From: Saprospiraceae bacterium
GTDB taxonomy: Bacteria; Bacteroidota; Bacteroidia; Chitinophagales; Saprospiraceae
Assembly (NCBI GenBank): GCA_027488935.1
Contig: JAIYAP010000040.1
Span: 159,093-223,092, forward strand
Length of the DNA stretch: 64,000 bases
Direction of reading: 5' to 3'
In this document: positions 43,320-53,163 of the stretch, piece after piece
Position numbering within the stretch: position 1 is the first letter of the stretch
Layout of the letters: every line of letters starts with the position of its first letter
The notes under the pieces: model-generated
What the model was told of the DNA's origin: nothing
Databases searched by the model: none
The model's input: the letters and a program-made list of their open reading frames with translations, nothing else
Program-made: the position numbers and the translations under genes

Positions 43320-44699
43320 TCAATTGCAGGTACACCCGCCACTGTCGGTTAAACTGAGCGCTTTCACTTCCATAGTACCCTCATAGCCAGCGGGCGGACA
43401 AGCCACGATGGTGCCACTGCTGGAAGTGAATGTTTGCGTAAACGTTTGCAACACCCCATTGACCGATGGATTGACCGAATACGTAAGGGTATAAGGTGCC
43501 GATCCTTGGAATGTAAGCTGCAGGGTGCGGCAACCCGTTCCGCATGTTACGGGATTGATCTCTGTAAAACTAACGGTCGGCGTAAGCCAACGTACATAAA
43601 TGGGTTCTTGAAGATCCCTGCATGGGTCGTCAAGATTGAAACTTCCCGGTGGCGCGTCGCTCGCGATCGGTATGATTAAATATAGTTGATTCACCTCGGT
43701 AATGCCGGGTAAAAAATTCAGTTGCTCGGACGGATATACATACAGCAGATTGGGCGAGGTAAGGTATTCGTAATAATGGTTCCCGATAAACGGTAAGGCA
43801 TAAAGCGCAAAGGATAAATTCTGCCCGGCATTAAGTACTTGGTCGCCGCTATGGGGCAGGTTGATAATACCGCCCGCACAAACGTCCACAAAGCTGTTGG
43901 TGGAGATGTTGTAATTCCAGGTCCCGGCATCGGTGGTACAGCCACAGGCAGGGCCACTGGTCCCCGCCAATACGGGCGCAACCGGCACAATGGATGTACC
44001 GCCACCTGGCCAGGAACATTGAATACTCGTAGTATAGTTATCCAGATTATAATTAAGCATTTGCATACTTCCCCCGGAGTATAACTGATCGCAAGCCTCC
44101 GCGATGTCCCTGATATTCCCCAATTCTAGCCAGTTACCGGGCACAGTTGCAAGGAAAGTCCGTGAAAAGGTTGGTGAGAGTGAAATGGTGTATATACTTT
44201 GGTTAAAAGAACTAATAACACTTTCTTCGCTGTAATAAATCTGTCCGTTGTAGGTGTATAAATGCCAGGCAAAAGCTGTTGGAGGGTAAGTAGCGACCAG
44301 GGTCAGGGTATTGTTTGTCAGGTCGAACATATAAAAACGCCCTCGAACCGCCCATAATATTTCGGTAGGGCTGACCAAAAGCAAGCGGCTCGGACTACTG
44401 CCGGAAGGGATCGAAAACGATAAAAGTAACGTCGTTGCACCGCTCGCGGGATCAATTGAATAGAAGTCGGCCTGGCCACTGTTTGGGCTATTGACCATAA
44501 AAAAACTGCCGCCGGGTATTTCCACAAAATCATCGATATCGGGGGAAATGTTCGAGACAACTTCTGTGCGCGTACAGTTGCCTGCATCGAGCAACCAAAT
44601 AGTACTTGTGCCGGTGTTGATGACCTCGTAAATTTGTTGGCCCGTCAGTACATTACACCACAAAAAACAGCCAAAACCTAAAAACCATATTTTACGCAT
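43320..44699 (-). CDS. Exported 459-residue protein, tandem copy A
   Basis: A signal peptide (about 1-20, ending LTGQQ) is followed by a cysteine-containing beta-rich body. It has propeller-like strands (STIWLLDAGNCTRT, SPTEILWAVRGRFYMFDL, DIAEACDQLYSGGSM) and a second part (about 260-459) with CRTLQLTFQGSAPYTLTYSV, typical of Ig-like segments in Bacteroidota surface proteins. The end (GGCTCN) shows no T9SS sorting tail, so it may be the stump of a longer adhesin or a plain periplasmic protein. Copy B (44836-46215) has the same length without indels. I estimate roughly 88-90 percent identity by eye, with the C-terminal ~100 residues differing at only about four positions. Confidence 0.7.
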   Translation of the reverse strand: MRKIWFLGFGCFLWCNVLTGQQIYEVINTGTSTIWLLDAGNCTRTEVVSNISPDIDDFVEIPGGSFFMVNSPNSGQADFYSIDPASGATTLLLSFSIPSGSSPSRLLLVSPTEILWAVRGRFYMFDLTNNTLTLVATYPPTAFAWHLYTYNGQIYYSEESVISSFNQSIYTISLSPTFSRTFLATVPGNWLELGNIRDIAEACDQLYSGGSMQMLNYNLDNYTTSIQCSWPGGGTSIVPVAPVLAGTSGPACGCTTDAGTWNYNISTNSFVDVCAGGIINLPHSGDQVLNAGQNLSFALYALPFIGNHYYEYLTSPNLLYVYPSEQLNFLPGITEVNQLYLIIPIASDAPPGSFNLDDPCRDLQEPIYVRWLTPTVSFTEINPVTCGTGCRTLQLTFQGSAPYTLTYSVNPSVNGVLQTFTQTFTSSSGTIVACPPAGYEGTMEVKALSLTDSGGCTCN

Positions 44700-44746
44700 G
44701 TTTTAGCATTTTGAAATGACGTGTTTTACTACGTGTAAATATATAC

Positions 44747-44839
44747 TTATGCAACCGTTTTGGCACTAATTTCCGCCACATTGCGGTATTGTTTTTTAGG
44801 CAAAATTGCATACACCGCAGGAATCACAAACAAAGTCAA
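44747..44839 (-). pseudogene. Remnant of the 3' end of an RND efflux pump gene
   Basis: The minus strand reads 30 codons then TAA: LTLFVIPAVYAILPKK, then QYRNVAEISAKTVA. This matches the last ~30 residues of the full RND pump at 46372 (ending YAILSKKQYRNVEEIPAETAE) with several substitutions. It starts inside the 3' end of copy B: both share the bases of the TTGA junction. There is no start or upstream RND sequence, so it is a decayed duplicated tail. Its divergence from the parent suggests it is not recent. Confidence 0.85.
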
Positions 44840-46215
44840 TTGCAGGTACACCCGCCACTGTCGGTTAAACTGAGCGCTTTCACTTCCATTGTACCCTCAT
44901 AGCCAGCAGGCGGACAAGCCACGATGGTACCACTGCTGGAGGTGAACGTTTGCGTAAACGTTTGCAACACCCCATTGACCGATGGATTGACCGAATACGT
45001 AAGGGTATAAGGTGCCGATCCTTCGAATGTAATCTGCAGGGTGCGGCAACCCGTTCCGCATGTTACAGGATTGATCTCTGTAAAACTAACGGTCGGCGTA
45101 AGCCAACGTACATAAAGGGGTTGTTGAAGATCTCTGCAGGGGTCGTCAAGATTAAAACTCCCAGGTGGCGCATCGCTCGCAATGGGTATCACAATATAAT
45201 ATTCATTCACCTGGGTAATACCGGGTAAAAAATTCAGTTGCTCGGACGGATATACATACAGCAGATTGGACGAGGTAAGGTATTCGTAATAATGGTCCCC
45301 GATAAACGGTAAGGCATAAAGCGCAAAGGATAAATTTTGTCCAGCGGTAAGTACTTGGTCGCCGGTATGTGGCAGGTCGATAATACCACCTGCACAAACT
45401 TCCACAAGGTTGTTGGTGGAGATGTTGTAATTCCAGGTACCAGCATCGGTGGTACAGCCGCAGGCAGGGCCGCTTGTCCCCGCCAATACGGGCGCTACCG
45501 GTGCAAGAGATGAACCGCCATCGGGCCAGGAACAGTGGATACTCGTAGTATAGTTATCCAGATTATAATTAGCCATTTCCATACCTCCCCCGGAGTATAA
45601 CTGATCGCAAGCCTCTGCGATGTCCCTGATATTACCCAATTCTATCCAATCATCGGGCACGGTTGCAAGGAACGTCCGTGTAAAGGTAGGGGTGAGTGAA
45701 ATGGTGTACATACTTTGGTTGAAAGATCCGCCGATGCTTTCTTCGCTATAATATATTAGCCCATTGTAAGTAAATAAATGCCAGACAAAAAATGTTGGTG
45801 GGTAAGTAGCGACCAGGGTCAGGGTATTGTTTGTCAGGTCAAAAATATAAAAACGCCCTTTAACCGCCCATAATATTTCGGTAGGGCTCACTAAAAGCAA
45901 GCGACTCGGGCTACTGCCGGCAGCGATCGGAAACGATAAAAGCAACGTCGTTGCACCGCTCGCGGGATCAATTGAATAGAAGTCGGCCTGGGCACTATTG
46001 GGGCTATTGACCATAAAAAAACTGCCGCCGGGTATTTCCACGAAATCATTGATACCGGGGGAAATGTTCGAAACAATTGCTGTACGCGTACAATTGCCTG
46101 CATCGAGCAACCAAATTGTGCTTGTAGTACCGTTGATGACCTCGTAAATTTGTTGGCCGGTGAGTACATGACTCCATACCAAACAGGCAAAGCCTAAATA
46201 CCAAATTTTACGCAT
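44836..46215 (-). CDS. Exported 459-residue protein, tandem copy B
   Basis: This is a paralog of copy A with identical length and architecture: signal peptide (about 1-20), propeller-like N-terminal two thirds and an Ig-like C-terminal third. Substitutions are scattered in the first 350 residues; the C-terminal part is nearly identical. It lies between the intact RND pump (stop 46372) and the RND remnant. Downstream of the pump on the same strand, it might be co-transcribed with it. The 105-bp repeat 46256-46360 lies 40 bp upstream of its start codon, in the position of a leader or promoter. Function unknown. Confidence 0.7.
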   Translation of the reverse strand: MRKIWYLGFACLVWSHVLTGQQIYEVINGTTSTIWLLDAGNCTRTAIVSNISPGINDFVEIPGGSFFMVNSPNSAQADFYSIDPASGATTLLLSFPIAAGSSPSRLLLVSPTEILWAVKGRFYIFDLTNNTLTLVATYPPTFFVWHLFTYNGLIYYSEESIGGSFNQSMYTISLTPTFTRTFLATVPDDWIELGNIRDIAEACDQLYSGGGMEMANYNLDNYTTSIHCSWPDGGSSLAPVAPVLAGTSGPACGCTTDAGTWNYNISTNNLVEVCAGGIIDLPHTGDQVLTAGQNLSFALYALPFIGDHYYEYLTSSNLLYVYPSEQLNFLPGITQVNEYYIVIPIASDAPPGSFNLDDPCRDLQQPLYVRWLTPTVSFTEINPVTCGTGCRTLQITFEGSAPYTLTYSVNPSVNGVLQTFTQTFTSSSGTIVACPPAGYEGTMEVKALSLTDSGGCTCN

Positions 46216-46255
46216 GTTTCAGCATTTTGAAAGGTGCACGCTTTGTGTTACGATA

Positions 46256-46360
46256 TATACCAAACGCCGCCTAAAAGGCAGCATTTAGTATTATGCCGAG
46301 CGCTGATTTTCAATCATTTAGGCCGAAGGCCATGCACAAAACCAAGCGGCGCGCAATGTA
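46256..46360. repeat. 105-bp dispersed intergenic repeat, copy 1
   Basis: It aligns without gaps to 59410-59514 at about 80 percent identity by eye (84 of 105). Conserved parts include GAGCGCTGAT and the palindromic GGCC-AAGGCC segment (GGCCGAAGGCC here). It begins TATAC, has CGCCGC near the left end and GCGGCG near the right end. The equivalent site before copy A (around 44744) lacks it, which makes this look like an inserted element. Confidence 0.8.
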
Positions 46361-46371
46361 GGTATGCGCGT

Positions 46372-49300
46372 CTATTCAGCCGTTTCGGCCGGAATTTCTT
46401 CCACGTTACGGTATTGTTTTTTAGATAAAATCGCGTACACCGCCGGAATCACAAACAACGTCAACACCAGCGAAAACAACAGACCGCCCACAATCACCAC
46501 CCCGAGCGGAATGCGGGAAGTAGCCGCCGCCCCCAAAGCCAATGCAATCGGCAAGGCACCCAACACCGTCGCCAGCGTGGTCATCAAAATAGGCCGCAAA
46601 CGTGCCTGCGCCGCTTCCTGCACCGCCGTCAATCGGTCCATGCCCAGCATGCGTTTTTGGTTGGAAAACTCCACAATCAAAATCCCGTTTTTCGTGACCA
46701 GACCAATCAGCATAATCAACCCGATTTGGGAGAAAATGTTGAGCGTGTTGCCGGTAGCATAAAGGCTCAACAACGCGCCTGCAATGGCAAGCGGTACAGT
46801 AAGCATAATAATAAACGGATCGCGGAAACTCTCAAACTGGGCCGCTAAAATGAGGTAAATCAGGCCCAAAGCCAATAAAAAGGCAAAAGAGGTATTGCCA
46901 CTGCTTTCTTTAAAGTCGCGGGAAGCACCACTGTAATCGGTTTGAAAGGACGGATCCAGCACGGTTTTAGAAATGGATTCCATGGCTTCGATGCCTTCTC
47001 CCAGGGTTTTGCCCGGCGCCAGGGAAGCACTGATGGTGGCACTTTTATAACGGTTATAGTGGTACAGCGTAGGCGGACTGCTATTTTCGGTAAAACGCAC
47101 CACATTATCAAGTTGCACCATTTCCCCGCGTATGTTGCGCACATACAGGCCCGCGAGGTCCAAAGGTTCGTCGCGGTCGGAGCGATCTACCTGCCCAATA
47201 ATTTGATACTGCTTGCCATTTTGAATAAAATAACCAAATCGGCGGCCCGAAAGCGCCAGTTGCAGGGTTTGGCTTACATCGAATACATTGATGCCCAATT
47301 CGGCGGCACGCAAACGATCAATTTCTACCTGCAATTCGGGTTTGTTAAATTTCAGGTTGACATCCACGTTGGCAAAAGCCGGATTTTTACGGGCTGCGTC
47401 CATGAATTGGGGCACTTTTTCCTGCAATTTTGTAAAATCGAGGTTTTGCAAAACGAATTGTACGGGCAAACCAAAACCGGAAGCCAGGCTGGTTGAAATG
47501 GTTTGTTCCTGGTTGGGGAACACGCGCGCACCCGAATACCGCTTGTAAATGCGCAACAACTGGTCGTAAATTTCCTGCTGCGAACGTTCGCGTTTGTCCT
47601 TATCTGGCAAAAGAATGCTGATAAAACCCGTATTGGTGCCCCCGGCGGTAAAACGCCCTGGTGCGGTAATGCCAAACACCATTTCATTTTCGGGAACACT
47701 GTCCATTGCAACCTGCGCAATATCCATAATCACCTGTTCGGTGCGGTCAAAGTCGGTGCCTTCCGGCGCAGAAATATTGGCCCGAATGAGCGAACGGTCT
47801 TCCAGGGGAGCCAATTCACTCTTTATGGTTTGATTCAACACCCAGATGATCGCAAAACAGCCCACTAATATGGCCATACTCAACCATTTATACCGCAAAA
47901 AACTGCGCAAGGCGTTGCCGTAAGTCCGCTCCATGCCCCGGAAAAACGGCTCGGTAGCGTAATAAAACCAGCCATGTTTGGCATTTCCACCCAATTTCAC
48001 GTTCAAAACTGGCGTAAGCGTGAGCGACACAAAAGCCGAAATCAACACCGCGCCAGCAACAACAATCCCGAACTCGCGGAACAAACGGCCCGTAAATCCC
48101 TGTAAAAAAATCACCGGAATGAATACCACCGCCAGCGTAATACTGGTACTAATGACGGCAAAAAAGATTTCGCGGGTGCCTTCCCGGGCAGCCGTGTACT
48201 TATCCATCCCGGCCTCCATCTTTTTAAAAATATTCTCCGTCACCACAATTCCATCGTCTACCACCAGGCCCGTTGCCAGTACGATGGCCAGCAAGGTCAA
48301 TACATTAATACTGAACCCAAATAGGTACATGATGAAAAACGCCCCGATCAGCGAAACCGGAATGTCGATGAGCGGGCGCAAGGCAATAACCCAGTTGCGG
48401 AAAAACAGGAAAATAATCAGAACCACCAGGCCGATGGCAATGGCTAGGGTTTCTTCCACTTCTGAAATGGCGCGGCGTACAAATTTGGATTTATCAACCC
48501 CGATCGCAATAATGATATCGGGCGGCAATTCTTTTTTGATTTGTTCAAAACGGCGGTAAAATTCATCCGCAATTTCAATGTAATTAGAACCTGGTTGGGG
48601 CACTACCGCCAAACTCAAGCCCTGCACATTGTTGCGCCGTGCACCCGATTCTTCGTCTTCCGGGCCTAATACCGCCTCGCCTACATCCCGCAAGCGAATC
48701 GTTTGACCCGCTGTTTGTTTGATAATCATATTATTGAACTCCTCCTCGGTCGACAGGCGGCCATAGGCTTTCACCGTAAGTTCGGTGACGTCGCCACGCA
48801 CTTTACCGGCCGGGAGTTCTACATTTTCGCGGCCGAGGGCATTTTGGATATCCTGGACGGTCAGTTTATAGGTTGTAAGGCGCACCGGATCCATCCAAAG
48901 GCGCATGGCAGGGCGTTTTTGGCCAAAAATATTCACCCCGGAAACCCCTGGAATGGTTTGGATTTTTTCGAGGATGACATTTTCGGCGTAATCGCTCAAT
49001 TCAACGATATTGCGGGTATTGCTCTGAATGGGCACAAAAATGATCGGATCGCCCGATGCATCGGCTTTTTGTACCACAGGCGGTGCGTCAATATCTTGCG
49101 GAAGGTTGCGAGCAGCCTGACTTACCTTGTCGCGTACGTCATTGGCGGCTTGTTCGAGGTTGATCCCGAGGGTAAATTCTACGGTAATCACACTCGCTCC
49201 CAGGGCAGATTGGGAAGAAATGGCCCGGATACCGGCAATCCCGTTGATGGCTTTTTCGAGCGGTTCGGTGATCTGACTTTCCACCACATCCGCATTGGCA

Positions 49301-49458
49301 CCGGTGTAGTTGGTCCGTACCGTAATATTGGGCGGATCGATGGCCGGGTATTCGCGGACACCGAGGTAGCTGTAGCCGATCGCACCAAAAACGACAATAA
49401 GGATAGAAGCAACGGTGGCCAAAACCGGCCGGCTTAGGGAAAGATCAGATAGATTCAT
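46372..49458 (-). CDS. RND-family efflux transporter (AcrB/HAE1-like)
   Basis: This 1028-residue inner-membrane proton antiporter has twelve expected TM helices. The protonation motif in TM4 is LVVDDGIVVTENI (two Asp) and the conserved TM10 Lys is in GLVTKNGILIVEFSN. Two large periplasmic loops (about 35-335 and 560-865) show typical AcrB-type repeats. ATG 49458 (MNLSDLSLSRPV) fits the family start; the extra upstream codons are not homologous. No membrane-fusion or outer-membrane-factor gene is adjacent, so partners lie elsewhere. The TonB-receptor stop is 73 bp upstream. Its 3' end was the source of the remnant at 44747. Confidence 0.93.
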   Translation of the reverse strand: MNLSDLSLSRPVLATVASILIVVFGAIGYSYLGVREYPAIDPPNITVRTNYTGANADVVESQITEPLEKAINGIAGIRAISSQSALGASVITVEFTLGINLEQAANDVRDKVSQAARNLPQDIDAPPVVQKADASGDPIIFVPIQSNTRNIVELSDYAENVILEKIQTIPGVSGVNIFGQKRPAMRLWMDPVRLTTYKLTVQDIQNALGRENVELPAGKVRGDVTELTVKAYGRLSTEEEFNNMIIKQTAGQTIRLRDVGEAVLGPEDEESGARRNNVQGLSLAVVPQPGSNYIEIADEFYRRFEQIKKELPPDIIIAIGVDKSKFVRRAISEVEETLAIAIGLVVLIIFLFFRNWVIALRPLIDIPVSLIGAFFIMYLFGFSINVLTLLAIVLATGLVVDDGIVVTENIFKKMEAGMDKYTAAREGTREIFFAVISTSITLAVVFIPVIFLQGFTGRLFREFGIVVAGAVLISAFVSLTLTPVLNVKLGGNAKHGWFYYATEPFFRGMERTYGNALRSFLRYKWLSMAILVGCFAIIWVLNQTIKSELAPLEDRSLIRANISAPEGTDFDRTEQVIMDIAQVAMDSVPENEMVFGITAPGRFTAGGTNTGFISILLPDKDKRERSQQEIYDQLLRIYKRYSGARVFPNQEQTISTSLASGFGLPVQFVLQNLDFTKLQEKVPQFMDAARKNPAFANVDVNLKFNKPELQVEIDRLRAAELGINVFDVSQTLQLALSGRRFGYFIQNGKQYQIIGQVDRSDRDEPLDLAGLYVRNIRGEMVQLDNVVRFTENSSPPTLYHYNRYKSATISASLAPGKTLGEGIEAMESISKTVLDPSFQTDYSGASRDFKESSGNTSFAFLLALGLIYLILAAQFESFRDPFIIMLTVPLAIAGALLSLYATGNTLNIFSQIGLIMLIGLVTKNGILIVEFSNQKRMLGMDRLTAVQEAAQARLRPILMTTLATVLGALPIALALGAAATSRIPLGVVIVGGLLFSLVLTLFVIPAVYAILSKKQYRNVEEIPAETAE

Positions 49459-49531
49459 AATAAAGAGGTAAATTCCGGATGCAAGGTCGATAATCCAACG
49501 CAATCCCTAGTGTTAAGTTCATGCACGGATT

Positions 49532-51913
49532 TTAATTCATGTTATAATTAACGCCTAATCGCCAAATTCGGCCCTGTTGCGGGTTAAATTGCAGGTCTTG
49601 TGTGGTTCCATAAGCGTCCAGGCCTGCGAAGTGCCGGTTGAACATATTTTGCATTTGGAAGTAAACAACAAAATGGTTGTCGAGGTACACCCGCATTACC
49701 ATGTCCCAACTGCGAAAAGTCGGGTAATAATCGATGGTATTTTTGAGTTGAAAAGCCGTTTTGTACGCTGCGGATTTACTCAATACGGAAGTTTGTCGGT
49801 TGGAAGCCAGCATCATCTGGAATTTGCCGCTCCGGAAAGTAGTGCGAAACTGCACCATCCAGCGGGGCATGTTGAACACATCATTGGTGGTGCCCAAGCC
49901 ATTGCCCAGCCATTCTTTTCCTCGGGAATACTGGGTGTATATTTCTGTTTTACTGCGTATTTGGGTCGATTTTTTGCCAAGATCTATGGAGCTGCCTTTA
50001 CTTTCCCAGGTAAAAAGTCCCTGAAGCCCCCAAATCAACTGGCCGCGCCCGGGAATGTTGTTGAATCCGGTGAGTTGGTGTACATAATCGAATTCATTCA
50101 GGTATTTTTGAGTTTGGTTTGGGCGGATATAATTATTAATCACTTGCCGAAACCCTGATAAATTGGCCCGAAAGCCTTCCTTTTTATAGCGAATACCAGC
50201 CTCATAAGCTTCCGTGCGTTCTGTTTTTTCAAACCAGCCCTGGTTGTTATCCTGTAACAATACCCCTGCGGAAATATCCCCGAACGTATCCCGAAAAGTA
50301 ATGGTATTGGCAATATTGTACAAGGTAGGGTGCCGAATCCCGGTACTGTAATTTGCAAAAACAGACCAAAAACTATCAATTCGGAAAAGCAAAGCGCCTC
50401 TTGGAATCAGGATCGGTTGCCGGGTTTGTGTTTCTGAGAAAACAGCAGTGTTGATTGCAGTTCCCCCAATCAAGGAAAGTCGTGGGCCGCGCCATTCCAT
50501 TTGGCCAAACGCATTGGCATCAACAGTAGTCCCGGAATAGGGTAGATACGGGACGCCATAGATTGCGTAGTCTAAAAAGCCAAATAAATCAGCGTTAAGC
50601 GGGTCCTTGGATTGTGTAGTGAGCGGCGTTCCTCCGCCCACATTTAACTGCAAGGCGGTTTCCAAATACAAATTAGAACTCAACGAGGTATTAAGTCGGG
50701 TTTCAAACCTGGAATCAAAGCTGCGGCTGAAACTAAAGCGCTGGTCGGAGTCATAAAGAAATTTCGCCACCACAAAGACTAAACGCTGATCATCTGGATT
50801 GATAAATCCATCCTTTCGGAGTGCGTAAAAGTTGGAACTTAATTCACTAAAAACATGCGTACTGGTAGAATTAATAACCTGATAAAACTGTGCTGAAAAG
50901 TTGGTATTGACCGTCCAGCGTTTTCGTTGCCGGGTAAATCCCAACATAAAGGTTTCTAATTTTTCATTCAATTGATCGGCCGGATTGGCCCAGGACATTG
51001 CCAGGGTGTTGCGCCCCAAAGCACTGTAATCGGAACGGTACATACGCTCGTAATTGAACCGCATGCCTCGATAGGCTAAATTAAAGCCAAAAAGGCGGCT
51101 TTGGTGCGCTACTTTCGAAAGTTCGGGGATGCTGCTCCCATTTGAGGATGGGCGAAAATTTTGGTTGGTATAGTAAACAGAGGAATCTAAGTTAAATGGC
51201 AGGTAATTTTCGGCTTTGTAAATATTTTGGTCGTGAAATAAATCTGTTGCTTCCCGGATAGTACTGCTGCCAAACAGGCTATACCGCAATATCTTTTTAT
51301 CCTTCCCTAATTTTCCGCCAAACATCAGGTCTAAACTGTTGTACCCATATTTGCCAAAACTCAAATCGGCCTGGGTAAAAATAGGGCGTTCGGTCTCTTT
51401 TAAAATAATATTGACCACCCCCGCACAGGCTTCGTTGCCATAAATAGAACCGGCAGGTCCGTACAATACCTCGATGCGCTCGGCTTGCCGGATGGGCAAT
51501 TGTGCGCCAATGGGCATGCCTTTCGCAAGGGAAGGCTTCACCGGCACATCATTGATGAGTACTTTTACGTATTCATTGCCTGATAATCCACGCATCAGAA
51601 ACGTTTCGCCTTCGATGGCATTGCCCGGCTGCGAAACACGTATGCCCGGCGCTGCACGCAATACATCGCCCAGGGTGACCATGCCATACAGCGCAATTTC
51701 TTCGGCCGTAATGACCCAAACCGTAAACGGCAGCTTGTCAATTTCTTCCAGGGTGCGGGTTGCGCTCACCGATTGTGCCGTATTGCGTCCAATATCTTTG
51801 CGATTGATGTCTTTTTCCAGCAAACGCTCCGGCCGAATCAATAAATTGGTATCCGGTTGTGCGGACAACACCGTTTGCACCAAAATCAACAGGGTAAGTA
51901 TCCAGAATTTCAT
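49532..51913 (-). CDS. TonB-dependent outer-membrane receptor
   Basis: This 793-residue protein has a signal peptide (MKFWILTLLILVQTVLSA) and a plug (about 50-170; VWVITAEEIALYGMVTLGDVLRAAPGIRV, LMRGLSGNEYVKVLINDVPVKP, IEVLYGPAGSIYGNEACAGVVNIILKE). A 22-strand barrel ends with MFNRHFAGLDAYGTTQDLQFNPQQGRIWRLGVNYNMN. There is no carboxypeptidase-like start, so it is of the FepA/CirA/BtuB type rather than SusC. The substrate could be a siderophore, vitamin or metal chelate. It is 24 bp downstream of the AI-2E-type permease gene. Confidence 0.92.
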   Translation of the reverse strand: MKFWILTLLILVQTVLSAQPDTNLLIRPERLLEKDINRKDIGRNTAQSVSATRTLEEIDKLPFTVWVITAEEIALYGMVTLGDVLRAAPGIRVSQPGNAIEGETFLMRGLSGNEYVKVLINDVPVKPSLAKGMPIGAQLPIRQAERIEVLYGPAGSIYGNEACAGVVNIILKETERPIFTQADLSFGKYGYNSLDLMFGGKLGKDKKILRYSLFGSSTIREATDLFHDQNIYKAENYLPFNLDSSVYYTNQNFRPSSNGSSIPELSKVAHQSRLFGFNLAYRGMRFNYERMYRSDYSALGRNTLAMSWANPADQLNEKLETFMLGFTRQRKRWTVNTNFSAQFYQVINSTSTHVFSELSSNFYALRKDGFINPDDQRLVFVVAKFLYDSDQRFSFSRSFDSRFETRLNTSLSSNLYLETALQLNVGGGTPLTTQSKDPLNADLFGFLDYAIYGVPYLPYSGTTVDANAFGQMEWRGPRLSLIGGTAINTAVFSETQTRQPILIPRGALLFRIDSFWSVFANYSTGIRHPTLYNIANTITFRDTFGDISAGVLLQDNNQGWFEKTERTEAYEAGIRYKKEGFRANLSGFRQVINNYIRPNQTQKYLNEFDYVHQLTGFNNIPGRGQLIWGLQGLFTWESKGSSIDLGKKSTQIRSKTEIYTQYSRGKEWLGNGLGTTNDVFNMPRWMVQFRTTFRSGKFQMMLASNRQTSVLSKSAAYKTAFQLKNTIDYYPTFRSWDMVMRVYLDNHFVVYFQMQNMFNRHFAGLDAYGTTQDLQFNPQQGRIWRLGVNYNMN

Positions 51914-51937
51914 CACGTTGCGGAACAGTTTAAAAGG

Positions 51938-53041
51938 TTAATCTTCGTCAAGGTGATCGGTAAGCCGCTGTACTAATTTCAAGCGACTGAAAAAATTGCG
52001 TGCGATCACCCGCATGACGGTGTACACCGGGATACCTACCACCATACCTGCCACACCTCCTACATTGGCAGCCATCAAGGTTACAATAAATATTTCGAGC
52101 GGATGCGCCTGTACACTTTTTGAAAAAATAATCGGCCCCAACAAACTATTATCAATCACCTGCACCACAGAAAAGGTGATAATTACCTTGATGATCAATG
52201 GAATAATCAAGGCAAAATCGAGGTCCAAATGGGAGGTGATGGTGATAAAAGTACCAAAAACCATCCCCAAAATAGGGCCAATATAAGGAATCACGTTAAA
52301 AATACCGCCAAATGCGCCGATCAATAAGGCATTTTGCACCCCCAATATCCAAAGGAAAAAACTAACCAGCACAGCAAAAATCGTCAACTGCATGGCCAAG
52401 CCGCCAAAATAGCGCGTGAGCATTTCGCTCGACTCCTGCACCGCCCTACGCACTTTCGGCTCTACCTCGGTTGGCACCAGGGCGTGGATGATATCTACAA
52501 ACAGGTTATTTTCCTTTAAAAAGAAAAACAAAATAAAGGTAACCACCGAAAAGGTCACTAAAATCGTGCCTGCAGCCCCGATAAAGCCACCCAAAAACTC
52601 CCCCAGCAAAGTGGGCTTGAAATATTCCCTCAACACCATTTCTGTGCGCGTAGCCAGCGATTCGCCCGGCGCCAACATGCCTAATTTATGCAACTGCGCA
52701 TCTAAATTGTAAAACGGACCTTGCAATTTTGCCCCAATGGACTGAAAATCAACACTGGCCAAATTGCGGGCTTGCGCTACAATCGTCGGCAAAAACAACA
52801 TCAAAACGCCCAATAAAACGCTGTAAAAGGTCAAAATGGTAAAAATGGATGCAATCCCAGCGCTCATACGCCAACTACCCACCCGCAAACGCCGCATGTA
52901 AAAAATCATCAAGGGCCGGCCTAACATTGACAACACCCACGCAATCAGGATGTACACGACGATGTCGGAAAAATAATAACCCACCAGCGCTACAATTGCA
53001 GCTGCCAGCAGCCAAACTAAATACGGATTGAGTTTTTGCAT
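51938..53041 (-). CDS. AI-2E family transporter (PerM-like)
   Basis: This 367-residue protein has eight predicted TM helices, in the typical pairs at about 10-40, 60-90, 155-185 and 210-330. Family motifs include FFLKENNLFVDIIHALVP, GIFNVIPYIGPILGMV and the C-terminal GVAGMVVGIPVYTVMRVIA. Functions in the family range from autoinducer-2 export to Na+/H+ exchange; none can be assigned. ATG 53041. It is divergent from the AsmA-like gene and forms a close cluster with the TonB receptor. Confidence 0.9.
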   Translation of the reverse strand: MQKLNPYLVWLLAAAIVALVGYYFSDIVVYILIAWVLSMLGRPLMIFYMRRLRVGSWRMSAGIASIFTILTFYSVLLGVLMLFLPTIVAQARNLASVDFQSIGAKLQGPFYNLDAQLHKLGMLAPGESLATRTEMVLREYFKPTLLGEFLGGFIGAAGTILVTFSVVTFILFFFLKENNLFVDIIHALVPTEVEPKVRRAVQESSEMLTRYFGGLAMQLTIFAVLVSFFLWILGVQNALLIGAFGGIFNVIPYIGPILGMVFGTFITITSHLDLDFALIIPLIIKVIITFSVVQVIDNSLLGPIIFSKSVQAHPLEIFIVTLMAANVGGVAGMVVGIPVYTVMRVIARNFFSRLKLVQRLTDHLDED

Positions 53042-53163
53042 GCGTTTGCCAATTTTTTAGGAGCAAAGAAAAGAGAAAAACTAAGGTTCGCAGCCAAAAT
53101 GCACAGCTTTCAACAGATTTTGTTTGTAATTTTACGACCATCTCCAGCTTTCAACACCACATT

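Noticed and set aside
43320..46215. Assembly artefact as the explanation for the two tandem copies
   Set aside because: The copies differ at dozens of positions in the first two thirds, and the RND remnant between them is also diverged from the parent gene, so a simple misassembly is unlikely.
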